Shown here piece after piece: positions 47,247 to 60,116 of a stretch of DNA of 64,000 nt (positions within the stretch are counted from its first letter, which is position 1; each line of letters begins with the position of its first letter). Source of the DNA: Adenanthera pavonina (lineage: Eukaryota; Streptophyta; Magnoliopsida; Fabales; Fabaceae); NCBI GenBank assembly GCA_026686845.1, contig JAIVEN010000015.1:13311501-13375500 (forward strand). Reading direction: 5' to 3'. The notes beneath the pieces are model-generated. The model saw nothing but the letters and a program-made list of their open reading frames with translations, ran no database searches and was not told the DNA's origin. The translations under genes were made by a program, and so were the position numbers.

Positions 47247-50235
47247 ATGGTGAACTACATGCTGATGATCACTGCTGACCTCGAGAACCTTACTAATCTC
47301 GAACCCCAAGGTGGCTGCGATGACCCTAACTTCTCCTACCTCTTCAAGGTCTCTCTTTTTCCCCTCTAGGGCTTTGTCTTTATCGTTCTTCTGCTTACTC
47401 TGTCCTCTAATTCTACGATATTCTTTTCCCTCCCTAATGCATTACGGCAGTGTCTCTGATTCTAAAACGCGATTGTTCGGTTCATTATCTGCCAATTCTT
47501 TGCTGACATTGATTCTGTTCCACTTTGATTTGTTTGGACGCTGTTTTATTCTACTTCATATGTGTAAGCAGCATGGGTTTATTCTGGATTTTTCTTTTTT
47601 TGATAAATGACAGACAATAGCTTGTAGTTATATTAAGTTGTGTCTTTCCAAGGTTTCCTGCGCTATGTTTACAGCATAATATAGGAAAATCACGAAAGCA
47701 AAAAATGAATAATATACTAATCTCATGGAGGATCTTGTTCCTTCCGATGTATTTCGCTCGCTTTCTCCATGACGGAGTCTTTATAATTAGTTCTAATCAT
47801 ATCTCCGAATTTCATATGTGTGTGTGTATTAATCATGTGTTCTTGCTTTATATCACTTTACTCTGTGGTCTGTGCCGGTATATGATGCGCGTTTTCCTTT
47901 CAAAACAATGTGAATGAAATGCTGGATAATGTTATTAGTAAAATATTTTACAGATCCCCTGTTTTTGTTACATATAATTTGATTAAATTCTATAATCTTT
48001 TTAGATATTCTGATTTTATCTTGCTTATCCTAATATTTTCTTGTAGTTAAAATGTGGAAGATGTGGAGAGGTGAGCCAAAAGGAAACTTGTGTAGCCTTG
48101 AACGAAACCGTTTCTCTCCCAGTTGGCAAGGGGACAACTAATCTTATTCAGAAGGTACTTTTAATCCCTCCACTTACCAGTATCCGTAGAGGGAACATCA
48201 TTTGGCAAATTTACTCATTTGTTGATTGTTAACTCCCTAGCCATAATCGAATCATAAGCTCAACTGTATTTGGTTCGTGATGATTGTGAGATTCCTTCCT
48301 CTATGTTTCATATTTTCCATGGACTATTTAGCATCCTGAGCATTCATAGCTACTCACGAGTAATTGATAGTTACTAACAGCTTCTCTTACCATTTAAGTC
48401 TGGGTTGGAAGTAGTTAATTTATTAGGACTTGAGATTTCTGAACCATGTGTTCTAATCAATATCTTCTATTCAATTCAATATAAAATTTATAGATAGATG
48501 CACTATTCATAAGTTATGAATAGTGCGGTTTATCCTGGGCTCTGTGCATTTTTAAAATATTTTTCAATATTTTCCACTCATATCATTAGACTTTGTGCAA
48601 TTTTTTTTTGTTTTAATTTTTTTTCCACACATTTCAGCATGGTTTAAATCTTAGAAAAATAAGTACAATTTTTTAAAAACTTTTGAGTTATTATATAGAT
48701 ATCTAGTTTTCATAAAAAGAGAGCACATGTAATCAAATACTTTCTTTGGAATTTTGTCTACTATGGTATCCGTTATTAAATTGCTTTTCCACTATATAGA
48801 TGTACACATGACAAAGGAGATGCAACTCATCGCCTGCATGCAGTTTTCTGACTGACTGGAATCATTTCTTGCATGTAATCACATATAATAAGCTGACAAA
48901 GAAAGACACTAAGAGAAGTTATAAGGTGTGACATTTTGATAAATGATTTATTTGAGGAAATGATGTTTCATAGAGTCCATTGGTGTCCTATGATCCATGT
49001 AGCTGACCCCATTTAGTGGGATAATGTTGTTGTTGTTGTAGTCACATATAACAAGCTTGTGCATAGTTTCTTATTATCTGACTTGTCAGTTTATTAGCTT
49101 GATTATGGCTAATTAAAATTTTATCTATTTAGCACGGTTGGCCTTCTGCTTTTGCTCTGATGTTGGAGGAAAGATCCTGACATTTTGATTAGTGTCTGAA
49201 GCTTAGCTTTCAACTTTGACGATAATTTTGTCTGTGTGTGATTCTTCTAAATATTTTTTCCCCCACAGCTGGTTGTTTTTTTGATGCTTCTTCTTTGGTC
49301 TACAGTGCAAGTTTTGTGGCAGGGATGGCACCGTGACAATGATTCCAGGCCGAGGCAAACCACTAACCCATGAAACAAGTCAATCAGGGAAGTATGCCCC
49401 AGTGATGTTATTCGACAGCAGAGGCTATGAGCCAGTAGATTTTATATTTAGTGGTGGATGGAAGGTTGAATCTGTGAGTCTTTTTATTTCTGTACTTATC
49501 ATTACCATTGTATTGTATCTTGAGTCTCCAATAACTGATCAATGCCACTGACTTTTAACTGCATTTTAAATTGAGCATATTGCCCCGTTTTAAAGGAAGC
49601 TGGAATAAACACTTTGCAAACACATGATAATATACTTATATTGTTTTGGCTCCTAACTTGTTGCTGTTGGATATCACATATTAGTTGATTTGATGCTTTC
49701 TATTGATAGCTAACTGTAATCTTAAATCCTGTCAAAGAAGATCTGCCAAATACACACGACCTCATTCTGCCTTTATTCAAAACTCTAGCAAAAGTTGTGC
49801 TTGTTGATTATTTTTTCATGGAATTCTCTATATTTCAATTATGGGTATTTCATTTTCTTCTTTGCCCTGTTCTTTCCTGCACTGAAATCTTGTTACTCAC
49901 CTCCTTCATCTTGTTTTGCCATTCTCTTAACCAAGATGTGTCTCCTGTAATTAATGGAACGTGTGAGCTGCGTCTCGAATCTGGTCACCTGTTTTGTAGT
50001 GTTTGCTGCTCACTACATTTGCTGTATATTATATAATTTATCTCAACTTTATTTTTATTACTTTTTTAGTGTTTTCCATATTTAATGTTTATTGCAAGTT
50101 TTATTTTTGCAGCTAGAGGGAACTAAATTTGACGATGTTGACTTGTCAAGTGGAGAGTTTGCTGAGTATGATGAGAAGGGAGAGTGCCCAGTCATGATAT
50201 CTAATGTCCGTGCTACTTTTGACGTGGTAAAGTAA
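47247..50235 (+). CDS. CXXC zinc-binding protein, DUF866/UPF0587
   Basis: A small conserved eukaryotic protein (human CZIB/C1orf123 family) that binds zinc through two CXXC pairs; its cellular role is poorly known. Coding exons are 47247-47348, 48047-48154, 49306-49473 and 50113-50235, all GT-AG with codon-phase 0 joins. The product is 166 residues, close to the ~160 of the family. The first pair is C37-G-R-C40 (LKCGRCGE), the second C71-K-F-C74. The sequences NLTNLEPQGGCDDPNFSYLF at the start and EPVDFIFSGGW near the middle are family landmarks. It ends ATFDVVK. The long second intron holds a SINE remnant. It converges with the DUF1639 gene about 1.1 kb downstream. Confidence 0.93.
48897..49041 (+). 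mobile_element. SINE remnant in DUF866 intron 2
   Basis: The 3' part TGTAGCTGACCCCATTTAGT then GGGATAATGTTGTTGTTG is the tail typical of the plant Au-type SINE family. It is flanked by near-identical 17-base repeats (TCACATATAATAAGCT-like at 48879-48895, TCACATATAACAAGCT-like at 49042-49058). Only about 145 bases lie between them, so the 5' tRNA-derived head is missing or diverged. Confidence 0.65.
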
Positions 50236-51332
50236 AGTAGAGGGCACTTGACAAGCGTGGACAAGAGCCGGAACACCTACATTGACATGTTGAGCTGACA
50301 AAACATTTAAGTTGATGTGTTATTTGGAGAACTGGGTTTTAGATTCGACTGTTCTTGCTTTACAGGCATGTATGTAGTTTCCTGCGGGCCTGTTTTCTTC
50401 GTATACAAAACTGACTGTTCTGTTGGGAATGAGCTTATGAGATGAGACGTCATTTGAAGCAAATTTGTGGTGTCTGTCAATCTTTCGTGTGTAACCCTGA
50501 TATGTTCTTATTGATATTCTTATTGATATTGAAAAAAAGAAAATTGAATCTCAGTAAGCAAAACTGGGTAACAGCTTCCAACCGATTGATGCAGGACACT
50601 TGAAGCATGTAAAACGTTGATGATATCGATGGACAAGTCAAGTGGCCCTCATTAGTATGCATCTACGTTCTTCGTGTTCAGAGCAGGGAATGTCACTTAT
50701 GGATTTACAGCCGAAGAACGAAGCTCAGGAAGAAAGAAAAGGACGGCTCAGGTAGCGGGACTCACCAGTCACTATTGAAGAGTCAAACAACTAGATCATG
50801 AATTAGGCCTGTTGAGGCTGCTCTAACTAACAAGTAATGATTTTTTCTTCTTTTGTTAAATTAAACATTAGTACGTTTACAATTATTGTTTTCAACTTGT
50901 AGCACAATATTGTAATCCCTGGGCCCGGACGCCAAATATTCAAACCCATTGCGCAACGACCTTCTAACTACGTTAAACTCACTACTGTTCATGTCCATGT
51001 AACATTATCCAATTTTTTTTTAGGCACAATCATTATCCAAAATTGAGGTTAAAGCGAGATGTCTTTCTCTAAAAATGGGCCCTTCCGTCCGTAATCTGAA
51101 ATAGGTTATCACAAAACAAATATGAGTGAAAGAAACATAATTAACGTGGAAGAAGGGCGCAGAGAAAGCCATTTGCATTTGATATCATGGCACGCTCAAA
51201 AAAACCACTGTTGGGACAATTTTCACGTTCTTATCCAACACATGCATGTTCAACTTCAACTAATCCTTCTATCATCAACAAAATCCTCTTCCCAGCGCCA
51301 AGCTGATCCCACTGCTTCTTCCCCGCCTTTCT
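50236..51332. other. Convergent 3' ends, DUF866 and DUF1639
   Basis: Contains the 3' untranslated region of the DUF866 gene (plus strand) and that of the DUF1639 gene (minus strand). No additional gene is seen; short frames at 50477-50662 and 51122-51370 are not supported. Confidence 0.45.
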
Positions 51333-54300
51333 CTATTCGGAGTCTGAGTCCATGGTGCCCATTGCTTTAAGCCCTCTTGGTCTCTACATATAAAGTACAA
51401 ATTACGTTACATTTCTTCAGTGACGGGTGCGGGTAAAAAATATCAGCACTCTTAATTATATCAAGACGAGATATATATATTGGTATGGTATTGGTATGGT
51501 GCAGATGGGAAAGAAAGTGGGCATGCAATGACTGGAAAAGAATCCAAAAATTTGGCATTGAGGATATAAACTAAAATAAAATATTAGTACCTTTTTTGAT
51601 ATCTTCTTCTCTCTAACCTCATATCGTTCTAAGGTAAGATCGCACAGCCATGCACCTGGACTTACGAGCTGCCACAGATCCAAGCAAACCAAATATACAG
51701 CTCAATAACATGCAAGTCTTGCAGTTAATACTATGAAATAAATCCAAAATTAAAGATGGAACACTTTTTTAAACGAAAAAAAAAATGCAGAAGTCGAATA
51801 TGCCCCGAGAACACAAAAAGGGCATGAGAGAGAAAGAAAAGACAGACCAGCCGCCCAGGCCCAGCCAGTGCCCCCTTTAATTTTGTCGGTTACTTCAAGC
51901 ATCTGACATTTTTTAATAAAAATAATCACAACCGTCCACGTGTCCCCACTGGCACCTCTCAGCCCAATCTGGCGTGCTGAAATCAATATGCCCACTCCCA
52001 CTTTTCCAACATATACAGCCCGGGCAAGTAAGTGCCCAGCCTTTATCCCATGACTTCCTAGTTCCTACATTTCCCCAATCTCTTCAAACTACTTTTTTTT
52101 TTTGGTAGAATTCACAATATTCTTTTAACTTTTAAGATAAAATAAAATATGTTTTTTTTTTAAAAAATGTTGGGGGGTTTTCAATAAAATCCAAGGAAGA
52201 AGACAGAATGCCAGGACGCCGCATACAGTATATTACTCTGCACAGCTGTCTGTCTGCGACTACATCAAACTAGGAGTGGCTTTGTGATCAGATCAGACAC
52301 ACCAGAAAACCCATCCAAGCAACGATGGCGTTTAATGGCCCCACTATGTCGATAACCCATCATCTGTCGAAATAATACTGTAACGTAATATTTTATCATG
52401 TTTCCAGACGCACACGATTTTTCAGTACTGGTCTACGACCAGACCCCCGAAGGAAAAAAAAAAAAAAGTACTAGTCTCCGGCAAAAGAGAGAATTTAATT
52501 AATTCACGCACACCACAAAAAATAAATAAATAAATAAATATTATAAGTTCCATCTCTATCTTCCAGTCTATTCTAGTCCATAGGTTTTGCTGGGCAATCT
52601 AGGGTGGAGTGGCAATCCAAGGACCACCATGAGTTTTCCTTGCCCATAAACATTAGTTAATGTTATTTTCAAACTTACAGATTGCTCTTTAACCTAGTAG
52701 GAAACTCTTCAAATTTCAGTTTCAAAAACCACCAAATCTAATCTAGCGCCACCACCCGTATTTCAGAGCTGCGACCAAGGACGCGGTGCCAGCAAATTAG
52801 GTCACACGCAATTGACAATTGTAATCTGTCTACTGGTAGCTAACCCTCAGCAGTAAACACTTAACGCAACATTTCTCCAATGGCTACCAAAAGCCAAAAA
52901 CTCCAAAACAACTATAGTGCTCAAGCCTATATCATAAAATAAGAAAATTATAATTTGAGTTGTGTAATAAGGGTTTAATTTCTGCTCTTAACTTTTTTTT
53001 CCGGGTAAAAAACTAAGAAAGAGAACGATCCAAAATCTAAAATGAAATCCAGCGTAAGCATAATCGCTTGTCATTTAAATGCATCCATTACTTAATCAAA
53101 TTCAAATTTTGAAATGTATCACAGAAAGAAAGCTTCATGAAGAAGATATTGTTAAACTGGAACGAAAAAAGAGCAGAGGGAAAAAGTTGGAGGAGCTTAC
53201 ATTGAGAGTGCGTTGAATGAATTTGGCTCTCTTCTTAGGTCTTTGAGGCAGCTTTGAACCCTTAATTGCCAGAAAATCTTCTTCCTTCTCCTTATTGGTG
53301 AGGGCTATCACGAACTTTGGGGGCCAAACCGGCAGAGCCGCATCCCCGCTGCCGGAGGGCGAGCCACCCTTCTTGCTATCGTGCGCAGTGTCGGATGAGG
53401 CCGCGGACTTGTTATTGTCATGATGGTGGTGGTTGTTGTGGTGATGGGACCCTCTCTTATCGTGCGCACCCCTGTCCGGTGACGCAATTCCTCTAACACC
53501 CCCGTTGCTTTGGCCTCTCATAGCACTCGAACTCTCCGAGTTCCTAAATTAGAAAACACGCACATCCAACACCAGATATTATATCCTTCCTCCCTTAATC
53601 ATCATAACGATATACTATGCACATCTATTAACGAGACAAATCTGGATTGAACATTTCTTCGGAGAGTTTAGAAAGGGGGAAAAAAGATTAAAAAAGAAAA
53701 ACAAAAAAAAGGTAAAAAAGAAGAGAGGAAATTAACTGGGAAGTAGTAAATTTACGAAATTGGCCTTGGGATTGGGATGGTCTAGATCGCTGGCTTGGGG
53801 GAAACTGGAATCTCGACGGGTTTTGCGTAGAATATGGGTTGGGTCTTTTGGCTTCTTTGGGGACTTTCTATTTCAATTGCTCTTTAACAAGGGGATCGTT
53901 CATTTCTTTCCCTTTTTCTTTTTTCCTATAATAATGAAAGAATTGAGGTTTACTCCAATATTATATAGTAGAGGTATGTAGCAGATATTTGAGAGAGAGA
54001 GAGGAGTAGGAAATGGGATTCCTTGTAACGGACACAGCAGGTTTTACAGCCGTTGGATGTAGTGCCTTTGGATAAATCAAGGTTACGTGTCGAATCAGAT
54101 GTGCAACCCTGGCCCTGATCGGACGGGCATTAATGGGCTTCTTACAGAAAAGGACTTTCGGGGAACACGTGGATGGGGAAAGTCCATTCCACGTTTCCAA
54201 CGATTCTGATAATTGATCCATCCAGAAAACAAAGGTTGAAGTATGTGTGAATGACCTGCTGGGAAAATCCAGCGATCTATCAGCCCAAGGATCTCAATTT

Positions 54301-56002
54301 CGGCGACAAATAATTTGCTATGGTGCCATCTTAGGGGCAATCAATCAGATTGGTAAAGTGACACGATTATAATAAAATTTGATTGACTAAGAAAAGAACA
54401 CGGCTGCAAAATTCATAATAAACACATAATAAATTTTAATTAATCACGAACCATGAGGATTAAGAAATACCCGTAATACTAGTAGATTGGAAGGAATATG
54501 ACTCCAACACTATGAAAGAAACATCCAAGATACTATGACAGAGGAATAGCCGAATAGGACCTCAAAAACACCCAAGCAAGAGTAATGGGATCAGGTTTGC
54601 AACGATGCCTAACGGGGAAATATCTTACCTAAAACGTAAGAGAAGGTAAGAGAGGGAAGATAGAGGAACCTAACGGAGTAAAGCCAAAAAGGAAATAAAA
54701 AAAAAATGTTTTGGGGTGAGGGCGGATCTCACGCACTTACCGTGAGGTGCTCTCCCAGTTGGATGACACATATCCGCCACGACCTGACCAATTGGAGGGA
54801 AGGCAAACTGTAAGCCTTATAGTCATTACTCATCCCACAGTTCATCACACATATTACTTACCCAAAATTGCATTTTATTTCTCACTTGCCGCTCCTGCAC
54901 ACCCCGACCTTACTTACCGCCCCTTTTTCTTCTTTTTTTTTTTTTTTTTTTTTACATAGTATTAGACCTACACGTTGCCTTGGGCGAAAGGAATTTCGTG
55001 GCAGACATGTATAGCCCAATTATAAAAGCGCTGCTAAAGACGAGCACTGTCACTCATAATTCAACACACCTGCCCCCACCCTCCACCATCAAAAACACCA
55101 CATGCTTTCCCTACATTCTTCTCTTCTTTCATGAAAACTAATAATAACTCAAACTGGATATCAACAAGTCTGAATTCATCTCTTCCAAATTCCAGTAAAT
55201 TGATCTTATATATATTTCACTTCTTAAGCCACGCATGCCAGCTAGACTGGGACGAAGAAATCAATCAATTTCTTTATTTAAAGAAGAAAAAACAAACGAA
55301 CGAGTTCAAGATCAAGACAAGTCCACAGTGGTAGCAGAACACCTCTCATGGAATGGACTCAAATGCAGACCCCTGAATAAAAGAATCTTCATTTCTTTAT
55401 AAATCCTCTCTCTTCACGCCACCTATTCCATATTAAATACTCCAAACCCAAACTAACCCTTTTCTATTAAAGTGAAAGATCACGCCGTTAACTCACCCCT
55501 TACGTCACCACCGATCTCACAAAAAGAATAATAATAATTATTATATATCTATTTCTTCTTTTAAATTGTATTCCCCACAATTAGGAAGGAAATTAATATA
55601 CCTGAGAATTCGCGGAGGAGGAGGCTGTTGCGGCGAAGATGACCGTTGACGAAGATTAGGATAGCGGTTACTATGATTATGAGTGGTACTAGTGGTTGCA
55701 GTACTAGGAATGGGAGGGGGAGGGTGATCCTTGACGACCCGGCGGTCCACCCGAACCGTTGTCCTCTGAACCGTGGCGGAAGAGTCGTCTTTCACCTGAA
55801 TCTTCATGCACCTCAGCCGCTTCCGATTCCCCCACTGCAGCACAAAATCAGACTTCGTCGTCGTCGTTGTCGCCGCCTGTCTGATGGTATCGGAGCTTCC
55901 CCTCAATAACAATGATAACCCATCTGCTCCTCCTCCAACTCCGCTTTTGTCTTTGGGATTGTTGTTAACGTTATTATTGCTCCTAAGTGACTCTTTATCC
56001 AT
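51333..56002 (-). CDS. DUF1639 family protein
   Basis: A plant-specific DUF1639 protein of unknown biochemical function. Coding exons on the minus strand are 55602-56002, 53201-53543, 51591-51668 and 51333-51383, all GT-AG, giving 290 residues. The first exon has a conserved block SDFVLQWGNRKRLRCMKIQV and VRVDRRVV, then a proline- and serine-rich part. The second exon has a His/Asn-rich tract (GSHHHNNHHHHDNN), then the DUF1639 core WPPKFVIALTNKEKEEDFLA and KGSKLPQRPKKRAKFIQRTL. Exon 3 continues LVSPGAWLCDLTLERYEVRE and KKISKK, and exon 4 gives RPRGLKAMGTMDSDSE. The basic PKKRAK stretch could be a nuclear signal. Frames that begin inside exon 2 or run past the splice sites are artefacts. Function unknown; family assignment firm. 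Confidence 0.92.
54927..54953. repeat. Poly-T tract
   Basis: An almost pure T run of about 25 bases in the first coding-region intron of the DUF1639 gene. It reads as poly-A on the transcribed strand. No element body with matching ends was recognised beside it. Confidence 0.8.
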
Positions 56003-58060
56003 CTCCTCCCTGCACCTGTCATCATTAATAGGTAAAGTTAACGGGGTTAATTTTGGAATTACACCACTATTATTGCATCAAATTGGAATTCTGCGGCTTC
56101 CCCCACTACGCCTTCAATTAATCACATTCATACATCTATTAACGCTAAACAAAGCAAGGTACGGTTCACGATTTTCCCCAAAAAAAAAAAAAACAGAACA
56201 AAACGATGGGAATCATGTGTGCTGGGAGCATCTTCTGTATCTCGACAAGATGGATGATGAAATTTATGGGACGGAGAACTTGAGATTATGAAAATCTTTT
56301 CACATTCATAACAATATAAGATTCAATTTGCATAAAGAAAAGAGCTTTAAGATTTTCTTTTCTTTTTTTTTTTTTTTAAATAGAGAAAGTGGGAGTATGG
56401 CCACATTTTGACAAGGAAGACAATGTAGAAAGTAAAGAAATGCAAAAGCAAATAAATTCAACGCTCTTCCCAGAACTCGAAGGCTCTTCTATGGTACATC
56501 TTCTCAAGAGACTCGAAACACCCCAGAACCAGCCCTCAATTTTCTGTCAATCGTTGCATCGGCTCTCTTGAAACCTTGAATTTCGAACACGGAGAAACAG
56601 AGATTCTTCTCTAAAGACTGAAACCATATTAAGAGTAATTGAGAAAGGATAAGCCAAAAAAAGGACATTAATCTAAGGCCAGGCCTCAATCAACCATTCT
56701 AGTAAAACACAGAAAACCATGAACAAATCGAGAGAGGGAGAGAGATGGAAAATTGAATTCGCTCTCTCCATCATTCCTGAATTCTAAAGAGGAAAGGCGA
56801 ATTCTATCCATCATAGCGATATGAGCGTGCTCGAAAAACAGAAGATTAACGACCGCGCCAAATAGCCGGCGTTGGAAGGAGGACCCAAATCCGTGAAATC
56901 TTATCCGAAAGAAAGGAGCATCCAAATTGTTAAGAGTAGAAGAGAGATCAGGAAAGCGAGCACAAGACGAGACAGAGCCAAAGAATTAATGCATTACCAG
57001 AAAACTTCAACTCTGCTAGCAATCAATTTCTTCTCGAACAATCGTAACCGAACCGATTTTGCAATATCCTGCGAGAAATCAACGAGAAGAAAGAACTCAG
57101 AGCAGCGTAAAAACTATCAATCATAGCAGAATGGGATCAACTGCTGCGGCCAAGAGTGGCAAATCAACAACCAGATTTCGATTAAATCAATTCCTCAGTT
57201 CTGAATTTTAAGAAAGTATGTTATTTCCTCACCTATCTCAATCTGATTCAGCTAAAATCCGCAACCCAGGATGGACAAAAAGTTCGCCGCTTTCAGTTCT
57301 GAAGCCTTGATTAATGCAAAACTATTGCCAAAATCCAACTAATGAAGACGTTCCTTAGTTTAAATCCGCGGCTCAGGTTAAACTTTTAAACTTAGCAAGC
57401 GACAATCGCTCCTGTAATCTGCCGGACAGTTTATGGTTCCAGACCCCGCCTTGATTTCCTGGGAAATGTGTCTGCAGATGACATACACAAAGAAATAACC
57501 AAGTTTCGATGTCGAATAACAAAAACAGAAGAGAATGAAGCTCTGGCTTGATTGATTCCCAACCTCCAGAATTGGTGATTCTCAAGCGCCCCCTATGTAT
57601 CACAACGAACGAAGGGAATCTCCAGAACAGCTAGAGAAGAAATAAATGAAATCAAATTCTGGCAAATTCGCCAATTCAAAATGCTCTTGCTATGTACCTG
57701 TTGACAGAAAATGAGCCAGAAACAAGTTTCAATCAACAATTCGAATTGACCGCAAATTTGAGCTTCTGCTCCATGAAAAGACAGGGGACAAAAGAAATAG
57801 AAATTGAGCTCATCGCTCAATATAGGACCTTTTTCCACAATTACATGCATATATCTTCAAAGAAGTCTCAGATCCTTAACATTCACCATTCAGTTATCAA
57901 AATTTGTATCCCAAATCCGCCTGCTTGATTCGATGGATAATGGGGATTAGCACAAGAAATTTGTCGGAGATGATAGAAAGAGGGAAGAAGACTACAGGGA
58001 GCTTCTTCTTCTTCTTCTTCTTCTGATAAAACGAAATGCAGAGTTTCTCTTGCAAAGGCT
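56003..58060 (-). promoter_or_regulatory. Long DUF1639 leader with likely introns
   Basis: Between the DUF1639 ATG and the TATA box at 58061 lie about 2 kb with no convincing protein. The base composition is higher in GC than normal spacer and there are CAG|GTACAT-type splice-like sites near 57695. The simplest reading is a multi-exon 5' untranslated region. Frames such as 56872-57126 and 57593-57850 have no recognisable domain. Inference, not proven. Confidence 0.4.
58002..58024. repeat. (CTT)n microsatellite
   Basis: About eight CTT repeats; on the minus strand this is a GAA repeat just downstream of the predicted DUF1639 transcription start, so it would lie in the leader RNA. Confidence 0.9.
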
Positions 58061-58070
58061 TTTTATATAC
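58061..58070 (-). promoter_or_regulatory. TATA box for the DUF1639 transcript
   Basis: On the minus strand the sequence reads GTATATAAAAAG, a very good TATA box. Transcription should start about 30 bases on, near 58030-58040, immediately before the GAA repeat. The nearest minus-strand gene downstream is DUF1639. Confidence 0.55.
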
Positions 58071-59428
58071 ATGGTGTGCTACTCTCCTTCACACCAACCG
58101 TCCCCTCCGATAATTGATGACCGTTCATAAAAAATCAGACGGCAGTCGTTTATCCTCCCTTGAACCATACAAAGGTCACCACTCACATCGTGTTAACCCC
58201 GTTACGACTTCCGTGCGTTGCCCCTTCGCCGTTAAATCTTATCTCACGACATGAACCGGATTAGCCAAATGTGAGATTCAAATATCAATTAGCGTAAATA
58301 TAATGCTTACTTAATATCACATTAATATCTATTCAACAACAAATATATATTGCGCTAATCTCTTAACTAAACTTTGAAATAGTAACTTTAATTTTCATTG
58401 GGTCTTCGGCCACAAAAATTCATTGGATCATTTTAAATATATACGTATATTTTAGCTTAGTTTATTCTAGCGGTTTTTGTTGGCCCAAAATAAAAAAATT
58501 CTAGCGGTGTCAGAATCAATGGCTTTTGCCTCATGGTAGATTAAGGTTTAGTTAATTACTTGATTGATTTGTTATACTGCACCATAACAACAGTTAAAAC
58601 TAAAAGCCTTTCTTTTCTTTGAAAAAAAAAAAAAGGTTGTAAACGCTAAACTTGAATCTAGTGACTACTACATATAACATATGGACGAAATCATTAAATC
58701 ATGGCCATCCGTATATCCATCGCAACTTTAATGATGATTTCTGAGAAATAATAATATAAATTAAGAGTAAATATTGAAAATATATCAGATATTCATTAAA
58801 ATGATTAGATTATTCTAATTTGTTTAAACAATGCATAAAGTAACTTCTATCTATAAAATATATATACAAATATTTTATAAAAAATAATTGTAAATTTATT
58901 TTATTTTAAGTTTAAAAAGTGACTACTTTATATTAATCAATTAAATATTTAATATTCGCTATAATATCTATTTAATAAATATAAGAATCTATTGATTACA
59001 GGTATTTTTTAATTTTAAAGGAAAAAATATATTTTTTTAAGACGTGTAAAAAGGTCATGCAATTTGAAGTTGTGGAGTGTTGGAAAAAAATTATTAGAAA
59101 ATTTTTTTGGACTGAAATATTAAATTAAATACCCTCAAATCTGACTTTTTATTTAAGCATAGAGCCAATCCAAATCCAAGTTTGAGCAGAGGGCCAGTTT
59201 CCACAATTGTTTTTCCTCATCACCAACTCCAACCCGGCCTAGAATTTTATCCGATCCCAACTGATCCGCAGAAGGCCCAAAGACGGTGGTTACAATCATT
59301 ATGCAAACTTCCTCTTTTTTGGCCAAATAATTGTTATGCCACCTAATTACATAATTTCGGTTCATTGTCATAATGAAAATTTTATCGCCATCAATGAATT
59401 GTATGATGTCAACCATATCAACTAATTA
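58071..59428. other. Intergenic between DUF1639 and VPE
   Basis: The part next to 58071 is the DUF1639 promoter. The remainder is AT-rich. The minus-strand frame 59153-59416 shows no domain. No other element was recognised. Confidence 0.45.
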
Positions 59429-59599
59429 GGGTCTGTTTAATTTATATTTGGATAAATTAAATCATGATTTCTAATCATTATTTTTTTTTTTCGTTCAAAC
59501 AGGTTTTCAGTAAATTTCTCTATTTTTATTCAAATTTCATTTTTGTAAACTGTAATTATTTTAAAAGATTTTTTACAAAAACATAAACCAAACAGACAC
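59429..59599. mobile_element. Short Tourist-like MITE
   Basis: A 171-bp element with ends GGGTCTGTTTAATTTAT and the inverse of ATAAACCAAACAGACAC. TTA is present on both sides (59426-59428 and 59600-59602). The TTA target and GGTCTGTTT ends place it in the PIF/Harbinger (Tourist) group, but the interior differs from the purine-rich family at 38061. Confidence 0.75.
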
Positions 59600-59602
59600 T
59601 TA

Positions 59603-60116
59603 TATATTTCCTAAACACGGATAAAAATTAAGTTCTTCAAGTAATGAATATTATAGTAGATATTATAATCTCGATAGACTACTTACATGTTATGAGGGGA
59701 ATCAATTTTTGCACCATCAATCATTTAAAGGAGAAATTACTTGTTCTACTATAGAAGATATCGAGAGCAATTACTCTAATGTTCCTAGTCCCCAGCATCA
59801 GGCATGAAAAACAAAATTATTTTCTCCCGTGATTTTCACTTTCAAAGCAACTTATCCCTGATTCTGCTGCAAAATGCACGATTCCATATAATTTAATGAC
59901 TTTTCTTGCAATGATACAAGCAAATATAGCATCACAATCGTCATATCATAGCGAGAGTTCACAATTACAATACCTGAGATCCCACATAGAAATCAATTAT
60001 ATTTACAGATATTGCTTCAGTACTAGGGAGCAGTGAACACCATAATATGTACACAGCTATGAAACATATAAACAAGTATGCATTGATCTTCAAGGTCGCT
60101 GCTCATTCTCCTACCA
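59603..60116. other. VPE 3' region
   Basis: Includes the 3' untranslated region of the vacuolar processing enzyme gene, read on the minus strand. Nothing else is recognised. Confidence 0.4.

Noticed and set aside
55806..56291. 161-residue plus-strand frame opposite DUF1639 exon 1
   Set aside because: Antisense shadow of a conserved exon; composition is low complexity (leucine and serine runs).
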